In this document: piece by piece, positions 1 to 7,735 of the stretch | Layout of the letters: the number at the start of each line of letters is the position of its first letter | Numbering within the stretch: the stretch's first letter is position 1 | Source: Lachnospiraceae bacterium | Lineage (GTDB): Bacteria; Bacillota; Clostridia; Lachnospirales; Lachnospiraceae | Direction: 5' to 3' | DNA length: 64,000 bases | NCBI GenBank assembly: GCA_029219245.1 | Contig: JAQXTA010000015.1 | Coordinates: forward strand, 1 to 64,000 | The notes under the pieces: model-generated | The model's database searches: none | Seen by the model: the letters and a program-made list of their open reading frames with translations, nothing else | What the model was told of the DNA's origin: nothing | Translations under genes and position numbers: made by a program

Positions 1-33
1 CTCATCTTCTGCATTACAATATATACATTTCAT
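1..33 (-). CDS. 5' end of a zinc-ribbon-like protein (partial)
   Basis: Eleven codons are visible before the window edge, reading MKCIYCNAEDE. The Cys-x-x-Cys pair right after the start is typical of a zinc ribbon or zinc knuckle. A GGAGG ribosome binding site lies at 41-45, seven bases before the ATG. A terminator just upstream (69-92) separates the gene from the tRNA-like element. NrdR-type repressors also begin with a CxxC knuckle, but too little is visible to name the family. Confidence 0.55.
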   Translation of the reverse strand, partial: MKCIYCNAEDE

Positions 34-68
34 TTTACCGCCTCCATTCTACTTACTTTATCTTAAAT

Positions 69-92
69 AAAAAGGGCTACGCAAAGTAGCCC
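69..92 (-). terminator. Rho-independent terminator after the tRNA-like element
   Basis: On the minus strand a 7-bp stem (arms 86-92 and 74-80, loop 81-85) is followed by five T. It begins three bases after the acceptor-like end of the tRNA-like element, the usual place for a tRNA terminator. Confidence 0.85.
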
Positions 93-94
93 GA

Positions 95-185
95 TGGGAA
101 TTGCAGGATTCGAACCTGCGGCGTCTTCATGTCATATTAGCCTTTACTTTCCCACATGCTCCTGCATATTTTTGTACAAATTCCC
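95..185 (-). other. tRNA-like element (T arm plus 7-bp acceptor), possible attachment site remnant
   Basis: Positions 103-119 form a perfect T arm: a 5-bp stem around the loop TTCGAAT. It is flanked by an acceptor-like strand AATTCCC (102-96) and a possible discriminator A at 95. A matching GGGAATT strand lies at 185-179, giving a 91-nt element with a full 7-bp acceptor. Between the arms I cannot fold a canonical D arm or anticodon arm. A terminator follows at once. It may be the 3' part of a tRNA gene left by integration of an element, or a non-standard tRNA-like RNA. No CCA is encoded. Confidence 0.5.
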
Positions 186-236
186 AGAACTGCCAGTACC
201 CACCATAATGCTCTTTACTGCTGTTATTATTGTCAT
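144..236 (-). CDS. Possible 30-residue peptide overlapping the tRNA-like element
   Basis: An ATG at 236 is preceded by a strong CAGGAGG site with good spacing and opens 30 codons ending in TAA at 144-146. The C-terminal half contains GSSGNLYKNMQEHVGK. I do not recognise the family. Its last codons overlap the 5' half of the tRNA-like element, and GGGAATT of the putative acceptor encodes part of Gly-Asn-Leu. It may be a real short peptide, a leader, or a chance frame. About 120 bases without a gene separate it from the toxin gene upstream. Confidence 0.4.
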   Translation of the reverse strand: MTIITAVKSIMVGTGSSGNLYKNMQEHVGK

Positions 237-356
237 AATCGTACCTCCTGATACAATGAATCTAAACTGATATCCACTTTTAATCTTTTGAGAATACATG
301 ACAGAGCAACATGAAAAAATGCAAGCTAATACTCCTAACCATGACTATGTAATTTT

Positions 357-872
357 CTATATCTTAATTCCTAACTGTCTCATCATATAATACAGATTAT
401 TAGTCCTAACCCCGAAGGCCTTTGCCACATCTGGTATCTTAGCATACCTATTAGGATTCTTCGGACTCAAACCACCTGATGGTACTTCTGCTGTAATGAT
501 TGTATAATCGTTTACCGCAGCTGCCGCAATCAACCACGGGTCTGCAATATGTCCAGGAGCCCAAGCTTGTAAAGCCTGTTCCTTATATAAGCCACAACTC
601 TGCACATACTGCAAAACATCCTGATATTTACTAATAATCTCTGGCGTAACATGGTTACAGATTTCAAATCCAGTCTGCTTTCCTACCCAATCAGCTAAAT
701 CATCTTCACCTTTATCAATCTCAGCCTTTACCATATCAAGCAACACCAGTCTTCCTGACTCAGCACGCTTCGATAGCTCGTCCCAATAGGTTGGTATCAA
801 ATCAAAAGCATAATACTGTCTGTATGGTGCCATAAAGGAGTTGGAATCAATTAAAAACTTTTCTTCTACCAT
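357..872 (-). CDS. DUF4411 family PIN-like protein, probable toxin
   Basis: This 171-residue protein has the look of DUF4411, a PIN-like nuclease fold. It has an early acidic LIDSNS strand (about residues 7-12), a second acidic cluster (AEIDKGEDDLADW, about 50-62) and a late ADPWLIAAA plus TIITAEV region where the remaining metal ligands of PIN enzymes fall. Its start overlaps the end of the upstream ImmA/IrrE gene by 7 bp, with GGAGG seven bases before the ATG, so the two are translationally coupled. DUF4411 proteins are commonly found beside ImmA/IrrE or Xre partners as type II toxins, probably RNases. The toxin role is inferred from family and context. Confidence 0.75.
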   Translation of the reverse strand: MVEEKFLIDSNSFMAPYRQYYAFDLIPTYWDELSKRAESGRLVLLDMVKAEIDKGEDDLADWVGKQTGFEICNHVTPEIISKYQDVLQYVQSCGLYKEQALQAWAPGHIADPWLIAAAAVNDYTIITAEVPSGGLSPKNPNRYAKIPDVAKAFGVRTNNLYYMMRQLGIKI

Positions 873-2035
873 TCCACACCTCCAAGACGCTGCACTACAT
901 CAGAAAATGTCTTACGGCTTGTATTTGTCAGACGATATGCTTCTGTATAAGAAGTTCTACCCATATTGATACTTTCACATAATGCTCTTACAAAGCATCC
1001 ATCTAAACGAGAACCCATAGTATTGTAATAATTACCACCAGAACTCTCTTTGTTCTCTTTCATCTGATTGTAATTATCGATTGCATTCTGTACTACCTGA
1101 TGATATACATCCTGCTTTATCTTCTTACAATCCATTGCTTTTCTTGCAATAACAATCTCACCACAACGGAAATATTTCGCCAACTCGGTAATGGTTGCAT
1201 AAACATCCATATCAATATTGCTAGTATTCCATTTATTCAGGAATACACTCTTTGGCACAATTAACTCTCCAGCTACTGCATTACACATTACTTCTGTATC
1301 ACTTACACCCTCTACTCGATTACGTCTGTCGTTAAACAAATCATCCTTACCTAACCAAATATGAGCCACTTCATGCAATAAAGAAAACAACTTGGCACCG
1401 TTAGAATCTGCTGTGTTAATGAATATAAGCGGAGCCCATTCGTCCACCATTGCAAATGCTCTAAACTCATTCACATCCAAAGGTCGGTGCGTATTGCTAC
1501 CAACAATACCATTCATCATTACAACAACACCACATTCTTCCAGTTGTCTTCTGATATGGCTGAAAGCTTCTCTAGAGTCTTTACATTTCTCATACCAAGT
1601 ATCTTCTAATTCTAAATCCTTGCGTATTCTATCAACAATAACATTGACCTCTTTAACGCCTTTCATACAACCAACAACTGGCAACTCTTCATATCCCAGT
1701 TCCTGTCTGTAGTCCTTCATCCAATCCTGAATACTCTCCATCTCATGAATAGTGTCAATCAGGTTACGACTTGGATTAGCAAGCTGAATACTATCAACAG
1801 TACGATACTCCAACAATTCAATCTGCTCTACTGGTGGTGTCTGCAAGAAGAAATATCCCAATGGAATATTGGCTTTCTTACTAAACTCCTCTATTTGATT
1901 AAAGGTCGGAGTCTTAGTACCATTAAGCCACTGTGTTATATGATTCATCAATTTATCGCCAAGTTTTTCTTCTTGTGTTTGACTCAAAGCCCAGCTAATT
2001 ATTTCTGGCTGAATATTCACATTCACTGCTGGCAT
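866..2035 (-). CDS. Xre-type HTH plus ImmA/IrrE metallopeptidase, probable antitoxin
   Basis: This is a 389-residue two-domain protein. Residues about 1-70 resemble an Xre-like helix-turn-helix. The central region has LLHEVAHIW near residue 220, the HExxH zinc site of the ImmA/IrrE peptidases. A C-terminal tail of about 100 residues ends in an HTH-like TSRKTFSDVV segment. I chose ATG 2035 because AGGAGG lies eight bases before it; an upstream in-frame ATG (2053) lacks that site. Such proteins act as antitoxin and autoregulator for neighbouring DUF4411 toxins. Its own promoter lies at 2072-2102. The peptidase motif is intact, so controlled proteolysis is possible but not shown. Confidence 0.8.
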   Translation of the reverse strand: MPAVNVNIQPEIISWALSQTQEEKLGDKLMNHITQWLNGTKTPTFNQIEEFSKKANIPLGYFFLQTPPVEQIELLEYRTVDSIQLANPSRNLIDTIHEMESIQDWMKDYRQELGYEELPVVGCMKGVKEVNVIVDRIRKDLELEDTWYEKCKDSREAFSHIRRQLEECGVVVMMNGIVGSNTHRPLDVNEFRAFAMVDEWAPLIFINTADSNGAKLFSLLHEVAHIWLGKDDLFNDRRNRVEGVSDTEVMCNAVAGELIVPKSVFLNKWNTSNIDMDVYATITELAKYFRCGEIVIARKAMDCKKIKQDVYHQVVQNAIDNYNQMKENKESSGGNYYNTMGSRLDGCFVRALCESINMGRTSYTEAYRLTNTSRKTFSDVVQRLGGVEW

Positions 2036-2071
2036 AGCACTACCTCCTTCCAATCAAACTTTTCTAATGTA

Positions 2072-2102
2072 ATTATATCAAAAAAAATCAGTTTTGCACC
2101 AA
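2072..2102 (-). promoter_or_regulatory. Promoter of the toxin-antitoxin pair
   Basis: On the minus strand, TATAAT (2077-2072) is preceded by TG plus one base, an extended -10. TTGGTG (2102-2097) lies 19 bases upstream as a weak -35. It sits between a terminator and the antitoxin start, so the pair is an isolated transcription unit. Confidence 0.65.
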
Positions 2103-2109
2103 CTTTCTG

Positions 2110-2147
2110 AAAAAATCCCACTACCTACATTTCTGTAAATAGTGGGA
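2110..2147 (-). terminator. Rho-independent terminator between ppdK and the TA pair
   Basis: A perfect 8-bp stem (2116-2123 with 2140-2147) has a nested 4-bp hairpin in its loop and is followed on the minus strand by six T. It stops transcripts arriving from ppdK before the TA promoter. Confidence 0.85.
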
Positions 2148-2155
2148 CGAAAATC

Positions 2156-2284
2156 TTATATCAGCATACAAACCTCAACTTCAATGTCACTCCATTGATT
2201 ATGCCGTAGGTATGCACCATAACTTTTTCTATATTCTTTTGCTTTCTCAAAATCAAGCTTTACACTAAACAAATAGCATTCGCC
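2156..2284 (-). pseudogene. C-terminal remnant of an unknown gene
   Basis: Right after the ppdK stop codon a different minus-strand frame stays open for about 43 codons to a TAA at 2156-2158. It has protein-like composition (for example FSVKLDFEKAKEYRKSYGAY) but no plausible start codon or ribosome binding site. It looks like the 3' stump of a gene truncated when the neighbouring DNA was joined. I do not recognise the family, and a chance open frame is possible. Confidence 0.35.
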
Positions 2285-4905
2285 TACTTTTGTGCGATAG
2301 CAGCCTGTGCTGCTGCCAGTCGTGCAATCGGCACGCGGAACGGTGAACAGGATACATAGGTAAGTCCTACCTTGTGGCAGAATTCCACAGAAGAAGGATC
2401 GCCGCCATGCTCACCACAGATACCAAGCTTGATATCCGGTCTGGTTGCACGTCCCTTTTCGGCTGCCATCTGAACAAGCTGACCTACGCCATTTTGATCC
2501 AATCTTGCAAACGGATCGGATTCATAAATCTTGTTCTTGTAGTAGTCACCTAAGAACTTACCGGCATCGTCACGAGAGAAACCAAAGGTCATCTGGGTCA
2601 GGTCGTTGGTACCAAAGGAGAAGAACTCTGCCTCTTCCGCAATTTCGTTTGCAAGCAGGGCTGCTCTCGGAATTTCAATCATCGTTCCGATGTGGTACTG
2701 GATATCGGAATTTTTCTCTTTCTTAACAGCTTCCGCTACTTCTACAACAACGTCTTTAACGAATTTCAACTCTTTCTTCTCACCAACAAGAGGAATCATG
2801 ATTTCCGGTACAATGTCATAGCCTTTTTCATTCTTCACTTCAATAGCTGCTTCCATAACAGCTCTTGTCTGCATCTTGGCAATTTCCGGATAAGTAACTG
2901 CCAGACGGCATCCACGATGTCCCATCATCGGGTTAAATTCATGCAAGGAATCACAGATTTCCTGCACTTCCTCTGCTGTCATCATCATTTCAACTGCCAG
3001 GTCATCTATATCATCCTTTTCCGTCGGTACGAACTCATGTAACGGCGGATCTAAGAAACGAATCGTTACCGGTCTGCCCTCCATTACTTCGTAAAGTGCC
3101 TTGAAGTCACCCTTCTGGAACGGAATCAGCGCATTCAATGCTTTTTCTCTCTGTTCTACGGTTCTTGCCAGAATCATCTGACGAATCTTCGGAATTCGGT
3201 CCGGCTCAAAGAACATATGCTCCGTACGGCAAAGTCCGATACCTTCTGCTCCGTATTTTACAGCGTTTGCTGCATCAGCAGGTGTATCTGCATTGGTACG
3301 AACCTGCAATTTACGATATTTATCTGCCCATTCCATGATACGTCCAAAGTTTCCGCTGACAGAAGCTTCTACGGTTTTGATATCTCCTTTGTAAATCTTA
3401 CCGGTAGAACCGTCCAGAGAAATGTAATCTCCCTCATGGAATACTTCGCCGCCCAGTTCAAATACTTTGTCTTCTTCGTTAATGGCGATTTCACCACAGC
3501 CCGATACACAGGCAGTACCCATACCGCGGGCAACTACGGCTGCATGAGAGGTCATACCGCCGCGAACGGTCAGGATACCTTCTGCCGCATGCATACCTTC
3601 GATATCTTCAGGAGATGTTTCCAGACGGACAAGTACAACTCTTTCGCCTTTTTCATGAGCAGCTTTGGCTTCTTCTGCGGTAAAGTAAACCTTACCGGCT
3701 GCCGCACCCGGAGATGCAGGAAGTGCCTGACCGATTACCTGTCCTGCCTTCAGTGCATCCACATCAAAGGTCGGATGTAAGAGCTGGTCTAAGGATTTTG
3801 CCTCAATACGAAGAACTGCTTCTTCCGGAGTAATCTTTCCTTCATCCACAAGGTCGCAGGCAATCTGGATAGCTGCCGGAGCCGTTCTCTTGCCGTTACG
3901 GGTCTGTAAGAAGAACAGCTTGCCGTCTTCAATCGTAAACTCCATATCCTGCATATCACGATAATGGTTTTCCAGTTTATTGGCAATTTCCATGAACTGT
4001 TTGTAGCATTCCGGTAAATCCTCTTCCAGTTTGGTAATCGGCTGTGGTGTACGGATACCTGCTACAACGTCTTCTCCCTGTGCATTAATCAGGTACTCAC
4101 CGTAAATACCTTTTGCACCGGTAGAAGGATTTCTGGTAAATGCAACACCGGTACCGGAAGTATTACCCATATTTCCGAATACCATTGCCTGTACATTGAC
4201 TGCAGTACCCCAGTCACCAGGAATATCATTCATTCTTCTGTATACAATTGCTCTTTCATTATCCCAGGAACGGAATACGGCTTTTACCGCTTCCATTAAC
4301 TGTACCTTCGGCTCCTGCGGGAATTCCTCTCCTTTATTCTCTTTGTAAATGGCCTTAAATCGCTGAATGATTTCTTTCAAATCATCTGCAGTTAATTCCG
4401 TATCATATGTAACACCTTTCGCTTCTTTAATCTCGTCCAGAATTCTTTCAAAATAAGACTTTGGAATCTCCATAACAACATCGGAGAACATCTGAATAAA
4501 TCTGCGATAGGAGTCATATGCAAATCTTGGATTTCCGGTCTTTTTCGCAAATCCCTCCACTGCAACATCTGTCAGACCAAGATTCAGAATCGTATCCATC
4601 ATACCAGGCATGGACGCTCTTGCGCCGGAACGAACCGATACCAGAAGCGGATTCTCGGTATCACCGAACTTTTTCCCCTGTTTCTGTTCCAGATTCGCCA
4701 ATGCATCAAAAATCTGTTTCTGGATTTCCTCTGAAATCTGTCTGCCGTTATTGTAGTAATCGGTACAGGCTTCTGTCGTAACGGTAAATCCCTGTGGAAT
4801 CGGCAGTCCCAGATTGGTCATCTCTGCCAGGTTCGCACCTTTTCCACCTAAAAGGTTTCGCATGTCTGCATTACCCTCTTCAAATAAGTACACCCATTTC
4901 GCCAT
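2284..4905 (-). CDS. ppdK: Pyruvate, phosphate dikinase
   Basis: This 873-residue protein interconverts pyruvate + ATP + Pi with phosphoenolpyruvate + AMP + PPi in the cytosol and serves glycolysis or gluconeogenesis in anaerobes. The N-terminal ATP-grasp region starts VYLFEEGNADMRNLLGGKGA. The swivelling phosphohistidine domain carries GGMTSHAAVVARGMG with the catalytic His. The C-terminal PEP/pyruvate barrel carries the active-site Cys in GICGEHGGDP. Length matches the family (about 870-880). I chose ATG 4905, the family start (MAKWVYLF), preceded by a purine-rich GGGAG site; an in-frame upstream ATG (4959) would overlap a terminator hairpin. Single gene, ending in the terminator at 2110-2147. 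Confidence 0.97.
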   Translation of the reverse strand: MAKWVYLFEEGNADMRNLLGGKGANLAEMTNLGLPIPQGFTVTTEACTDYYNNGRQISEEIQKQIFDALANLEQKQGKKFGDTENPLLVSVRSGARASMPGMMDTILNLGLTDVAVEGFAKKTGNPRFAYDSYRRFIQMFSDVVMEIPKSYFERILDEIKEAKGVTYDTELTADDLKEIIQRFKAIYKENKGEEFPQEPKVQLMEAVKAVFRSWDNERAIVYRRMNDIPGDWGTAVNVQAMVFGNMGNTSGTGVAFTRNPSTGAKGIYGEYLINAQGEDVVAGIRTPQPITKLEEDLPECYKQFMEIANKLENHYRDMQDMEFTIEDGKLFFLQTRNGKRTAPAAIQIACDLVDEGKITPEEAVLRIEAKSLDQLLHPTFDVDALKAGQVIGQALPASPGAAAGKVYFTAEEAKAAHEKGERVVLVRLETSPEDIEGMHAAEGILTVRGGMTSHAAVVARGMGTACVSGCGEIAINEEDKVFELGGEVFHEGDYISLDGSTGKIYKGDIKTVEASVSGNFGRIMEWADKYRKLQVRTNADTPADAANAVKYGAEGIGLCRTEHMFFEPDRIPKIRQMILARTVEQREKALNALIPFQKGDFKALYEVMEGRPVTIRFLDPPLHEFVPTEKDDIDDLAVEMMMTAEEVQEICDSLHEFNPMMGHRGCRLAVTYPEIAKMQTRAVMEAAIEVKNEKGYDIVPEIMIPLVGEKKELKFVKDVVVEVAEAVKKEKNSDIQYHIGTMIEIPRAALLANEIAEEAEFFSFGTNDLTQMTFGFSRDDAGKFLGDYYKNKIYESDPFARLDQNGVGQLVQMAAEKGRATRPDIKLGICGEHGGDPSSVEFCHKVGLTYVSCSPFRVPIARLAAAQAAIAQK

Positions 4906-4948
4906 AGTTTCTTCTCCCTCTCTTCTTATCATTTCCATAGATAATACC

Positions 4949-4979
4949 AAAAACACCATGAGTGGAAAATGCTCATGGT
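4949..4979 (-). terminator. Terminator-like hairpin between the GDPD gene and ppdK
   Basis: An 8-bp stem (4955-4962 with 4972-4979, 9-nt loop) is followed on the minus strand by TG and five T. It probably ends the phosphodiesterase transcript. It lies only about 45 bases before the ppdK start, so it could also lie in the ppdK leader. Confidence 0.65.
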
Positions 4980-5032
4980 ATTAACGCACAGTTTTGTGCT
5001 TTCTACATAATATCATATCATATCTTATACAA

Positions 5033-5908
5033 TTACGCACCAATTTTTTCATTAAATTTACCAGAAATTTTTGTTTCTTTCGGTATAAAACTGTCGAAGA
5101 TAAACAAATCAAAATCCTTTTCCAGACTTTCCAACTGTTTCTGATTTTTTACCGTCCATGCAACCGCCAGATTCCGGTACAGTTTCCGGCAGATTTTACG
5201 CCCGGGTTCCTCTTTAAACAGACAATTATAGGCAATAAAATCAGGACTGGTTGCCCAGTTCGTCAATAGATGTGTCAGCATAAAATAAAGTGGATTCTTA
5301 TATTTACCATCCCGTCTGAAATTTGTGGATAACTGTCCACGCATTACTCCTCTGCGATATCTGCGATACCATAAAAGAGCCAGTGGATTAAAAGACTCAA
5401 TGCAGTAGATTCCCTGATACTGATCAAGCATCTCCTGTAAGACTCTGCACAAAGACAAATCGATCCATTCGATTTTCAGTTCTACAATCAACGGAACCCT
5501 GCCCGCTACCATCGCAAGAACCTCTTCCAGATTCGGAATCCTTTCTCCCGACTGCAGCAGTGTTAATTTCTGCAGTTCTTCGTAAGTGGAGGTATCGATT
5601 CTGCCCGAGACTCCGCACATTCGGTCCAGCGTAAAATCATGGAAGGTAACCGGGATGCCGTCCTTCGTAAGCTGTACATCCAGCTCAATGCCATAGCCTG
5701 CCTCCACCGCTTTTCGGAATGCCGCCATGGAATTCTCCGGTGCCGAAGTAGCATTATCATGCAGTCCTCTATGCGCATATAAGGCTCCCATTTGAGGAGA
5801 CTTTTTTGGTTTTCGCCATATTCTCGGCATAATCAATAGCAAATATATTATAATCAGCACCGCAAATATTTTTGCCACGGCTAAAATACCTATCAAAACT
5901 GTTTTCAT
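5033..5908 (-). CDS. Membrane-anchored glycerophosphodiester phosphodiesterase
   Basis: This 291-residue protein probably hydrolyses glycerophosphodiesters from lipid turnover to sn-glycerol 3-phosphate and an alcohol. One membrane helix (about residues 4-28) precedes the GDPD domain. The domain shows the catalytic HRG (YAHRGLHD), the ELDVQLTKDG metal site and the catalytic His of FHDFTLDR. The N-terminal anchor suggests the enzyme faces the cell surface. GGAAGG precedes the start at 5908. It is divergent from the ABC-F gene and has a terminator-like hairpin downstream. Confidence 0.9.
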   Translation of the reverse strand: MKTVLIGILAVAKIFAVLIIIYLLLIMPRIWRKPKKSPQMGALYAHRGLHDNATSAPENSMAAFRKAVEAGYGIELDVQLTKDGIPVTFHDFTLDRMCGVSGRIDTSTYEELQKLTLLQSGERIPNLEEVLAMVAGRVPLIVELKIEWIDLSLCRVLQEMLDQYQGIYCIESFNPLALLWYRRYRRGVMRGQLSTNFRRDGKYKNPLYFMLTHLLTNWATSPDFIAYNCLFKEEPGRKICRKLYRNLAVAWTVKNQKQLESLEKDFDLFIFDSFIPKETKISGKFNEKIGA

Positions 5909-6018
5909 TTTTCCTTCCTTATCTTTCGTTTTATATCCCTCTTTTTCATTTTCTATCTATCTCCTTATGATTATAGCCGGAAAATCAGAAACTGCAAGCC
6001 ATATCTGCCCCCTTTTTC

Positions 6019-6046
6019 TTGATTTTTCTCTGTTATCATGTATAAT
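6019..6046 (+). promoter_or_regulatory. Promoter of the ABC-F/PHP/HAD unit
   Basis: TTGATT (6019-6024) and a consensus TATAAT (6041-6046) are separated by 16 bases, about 40 bases before the ABC-F start. Confidence 0.75.
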
Positions 6047-6088
6047 AAGTTTTTGAGTGATAAAAAATATTGTGAGGTATGAATTTAT

Positions 6089-7726
6089 ATGATCAGTGCA
6101 AACAATGTAACTTACAGAGTAGGGAAAAAAGCCCTGTTTGAAGATGTCAATATTAAATTTACCGAAGGAAACTGCTACGGTCTTATCGGGGCAAACGGTG
6201 CCGGAAAGTCTACCTTCTTAAAAATTCTCTCTGGTGCTTTAGATACAACGAACGGTGACATTAGTATTACACCCGGTCAGCGTCTTTCCGTACTGGAACA
6301 GGATCATTTCAAATACGATGCCTATCCGGTTATGGATGTGGTTATTATGGGTAATGAACGGCTGTACCAGATTATGAAGGAAAAAGATGCTATCTATGCC
6401 AAAGAAGATTTTTCCGACGAGGACGGTATCCGCGCCAGTGAACTGGAAGCAGAATTTGCGGAAATGGACGGCTGGGATGCCGAATCCAATGCTGCCATGT
6501 TATTGAACGGTCTTGGTATTGAAACCGATTTACACTATGCTACTATGGCAGACTTAAACGGTAATGAGAAAGTAAAAGTCCTTCTGGCCAAAGCATTATT
6601 CGGTAATCCGGATATTCTTCTGCTGGACGAGCCGACCAACCACCTGGACCTGGACGCGATTGCATGGTTAGAAGATTTCTTAATTGATTTTGATAATACG
6701 GTTATCGTTGTTTCCCACGACCGTTATTTCTTAAATAAGGTATGTACCCATATCGCAGATATTGAGTATGGTAAAATTCAGCTATTTGCCGGAAACTACG
6801 ACTTCTGGTATGAGTCCAGCCAGTTAATTATCAAACAGAGGAAGGAAGCCAATAAGAAGAAGGAAGAACAGATTAAAGAGCTGCAGGAATTCATTTCCCG
6901 TTTCTCTGCAAATGCTTCCAAATCCAAACAGGCTACTTCCCGAAAAAGAGCTCTGGAAAAAATTGAACTGGATGATATCAAACCCTCCAGCCGGAAATAC
7001 CCTTACATTGATTTCCGTCCGGAACGCGAAATCGGAAATGAAGTATTGACGGTGGAAAATTTATCCAAAACCATCAACGGCGAAAAGGTACTGAACAATA
7101 TCTCCTTTATTGTCGGTCATGATGATAAAATTGCCTTTGTAGGTGGCAACGAACTTGCCAAAACAACGTTATTTAAAATTCTGACCGGAGAATTAGAACC
7201 GGACGAAGGAAGCTATAAATGGGGCGTAACAACCTCCCAGGCATACTTCCCGAAAGATAACACCGCTGAATTTGACAACGATTATACCATTACCGAATGG
7301 CTGATGGGCTTTTCGCCTGTCAAGGATGTAACCTATGTTCGCGGTTTCTTAGGCCGTATGCTGTTTGCCGGTGAAGATGGTGTCAAAAAAGTGAAAATCT
7401 TATCCGGTGGAGAAAAAGTGCGCTGCCTGCTCTCCAAAATGATGATCAGTGGTGCCAACTGTCTGCTTTTCGATGAGCCGACCAACCATCTGGATATGGA
7501 ATCTATTACCGCACTCAACGAAGGCATGAAGAAATTCAAAGGTGTGGAATTATTCTCCTGTCATGACCATCAGGTTGTGCAGACGACAGCGAACCGTATT
7601 ATGGAGATTTTGCCGGATGGCAGCTTAATTGACAAAATTACTACTTATGACGAATATCTGGAAAGTGATATTATGGCCAGAAAACGTACCGTCTATACAA
7701 GTACAGCAACCGATGACGAGGATTGA
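6089..7726 (+). CDS. ABC-F family ATPase
   Basis: This 545-residue protein has two ABC cassettes and no membrane segment, as in ribosome-associated ABC-F factors. The first cassette has Walker A GANGAGKST (about residues 35-43) and LLLDEPTNHLDLDAIAW. A basic linker (about 245-300) follows. The second cassette has a complete LSGGEKVR signature and LLFDEPTNHLDMES. Two sites depart from consensus: the first signature reads LNGNEK, and the second Walker A reads GGNELAKTT. I think it belongs to the YkpA/YbiT-like branch rather than a dedicated antibiotic-resistance branch, but that is inferred. First gene of a three-gene plus-strand unit. Confidence 0.9.
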   Translation: MISANNVTYRVGKKALFEDVNIKFTEGNCYGLIGANGAGKSTFLKILSGALDTTNGDISITPGQRLSVLEQDHFKYDAYPVMDVVIMGNERLYQIMKEKDAIYAKEDFSDEDGIRASELEAEFAEMDGWDAESNAAMLLNGLGIETDLHYATMADLNGNEKVKVLLAKALFGNPDILLLDEPTNHLDLDAIAWLEDFLIDFDNTVIVVSHDRYFLNKVCTHIADIEYGKIQLFAGNYDFWYESSQLIIKQRKEANKKKEEQIKELQEFISRFSANASKSKQATSRKRALEKIELDDIKPSSRKYPYIDFRPEREIGNEVLTVENLSKTINGEKVLNNISFIVGHDDKIAFVGGNELAKTTLFKILTGELEPDEGSYKWGVTTSQAYFPKDNTAEFDNDYTITEWLMGFSPVKDVTYVRGFLGRMLFAGEDGVKKVKILSGGEKVRCLLSKMMISGANCLLFDEPTNHLDMESITALNEGMKKFKGVELFSCHDHQVVQTTANRIMEILPDGSLIDKITTYDEYLESDIMARKRTVYTSTATDDED

Positions 7727-7735
7727 TAAAGCAGC

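Noticed and set aside
95..185. Canonical tRNA gene
   Set aside because: The T arm and acceptor are good, but no D arm of normal size and no 5-bp anticodon stem with a 7-nt loop could be folded.
3217..3780. Long plus-strand frame inside ppdK
   Set aside because: It is antisense to a well-conserved gene, has no ribosome binding site and matches no family.
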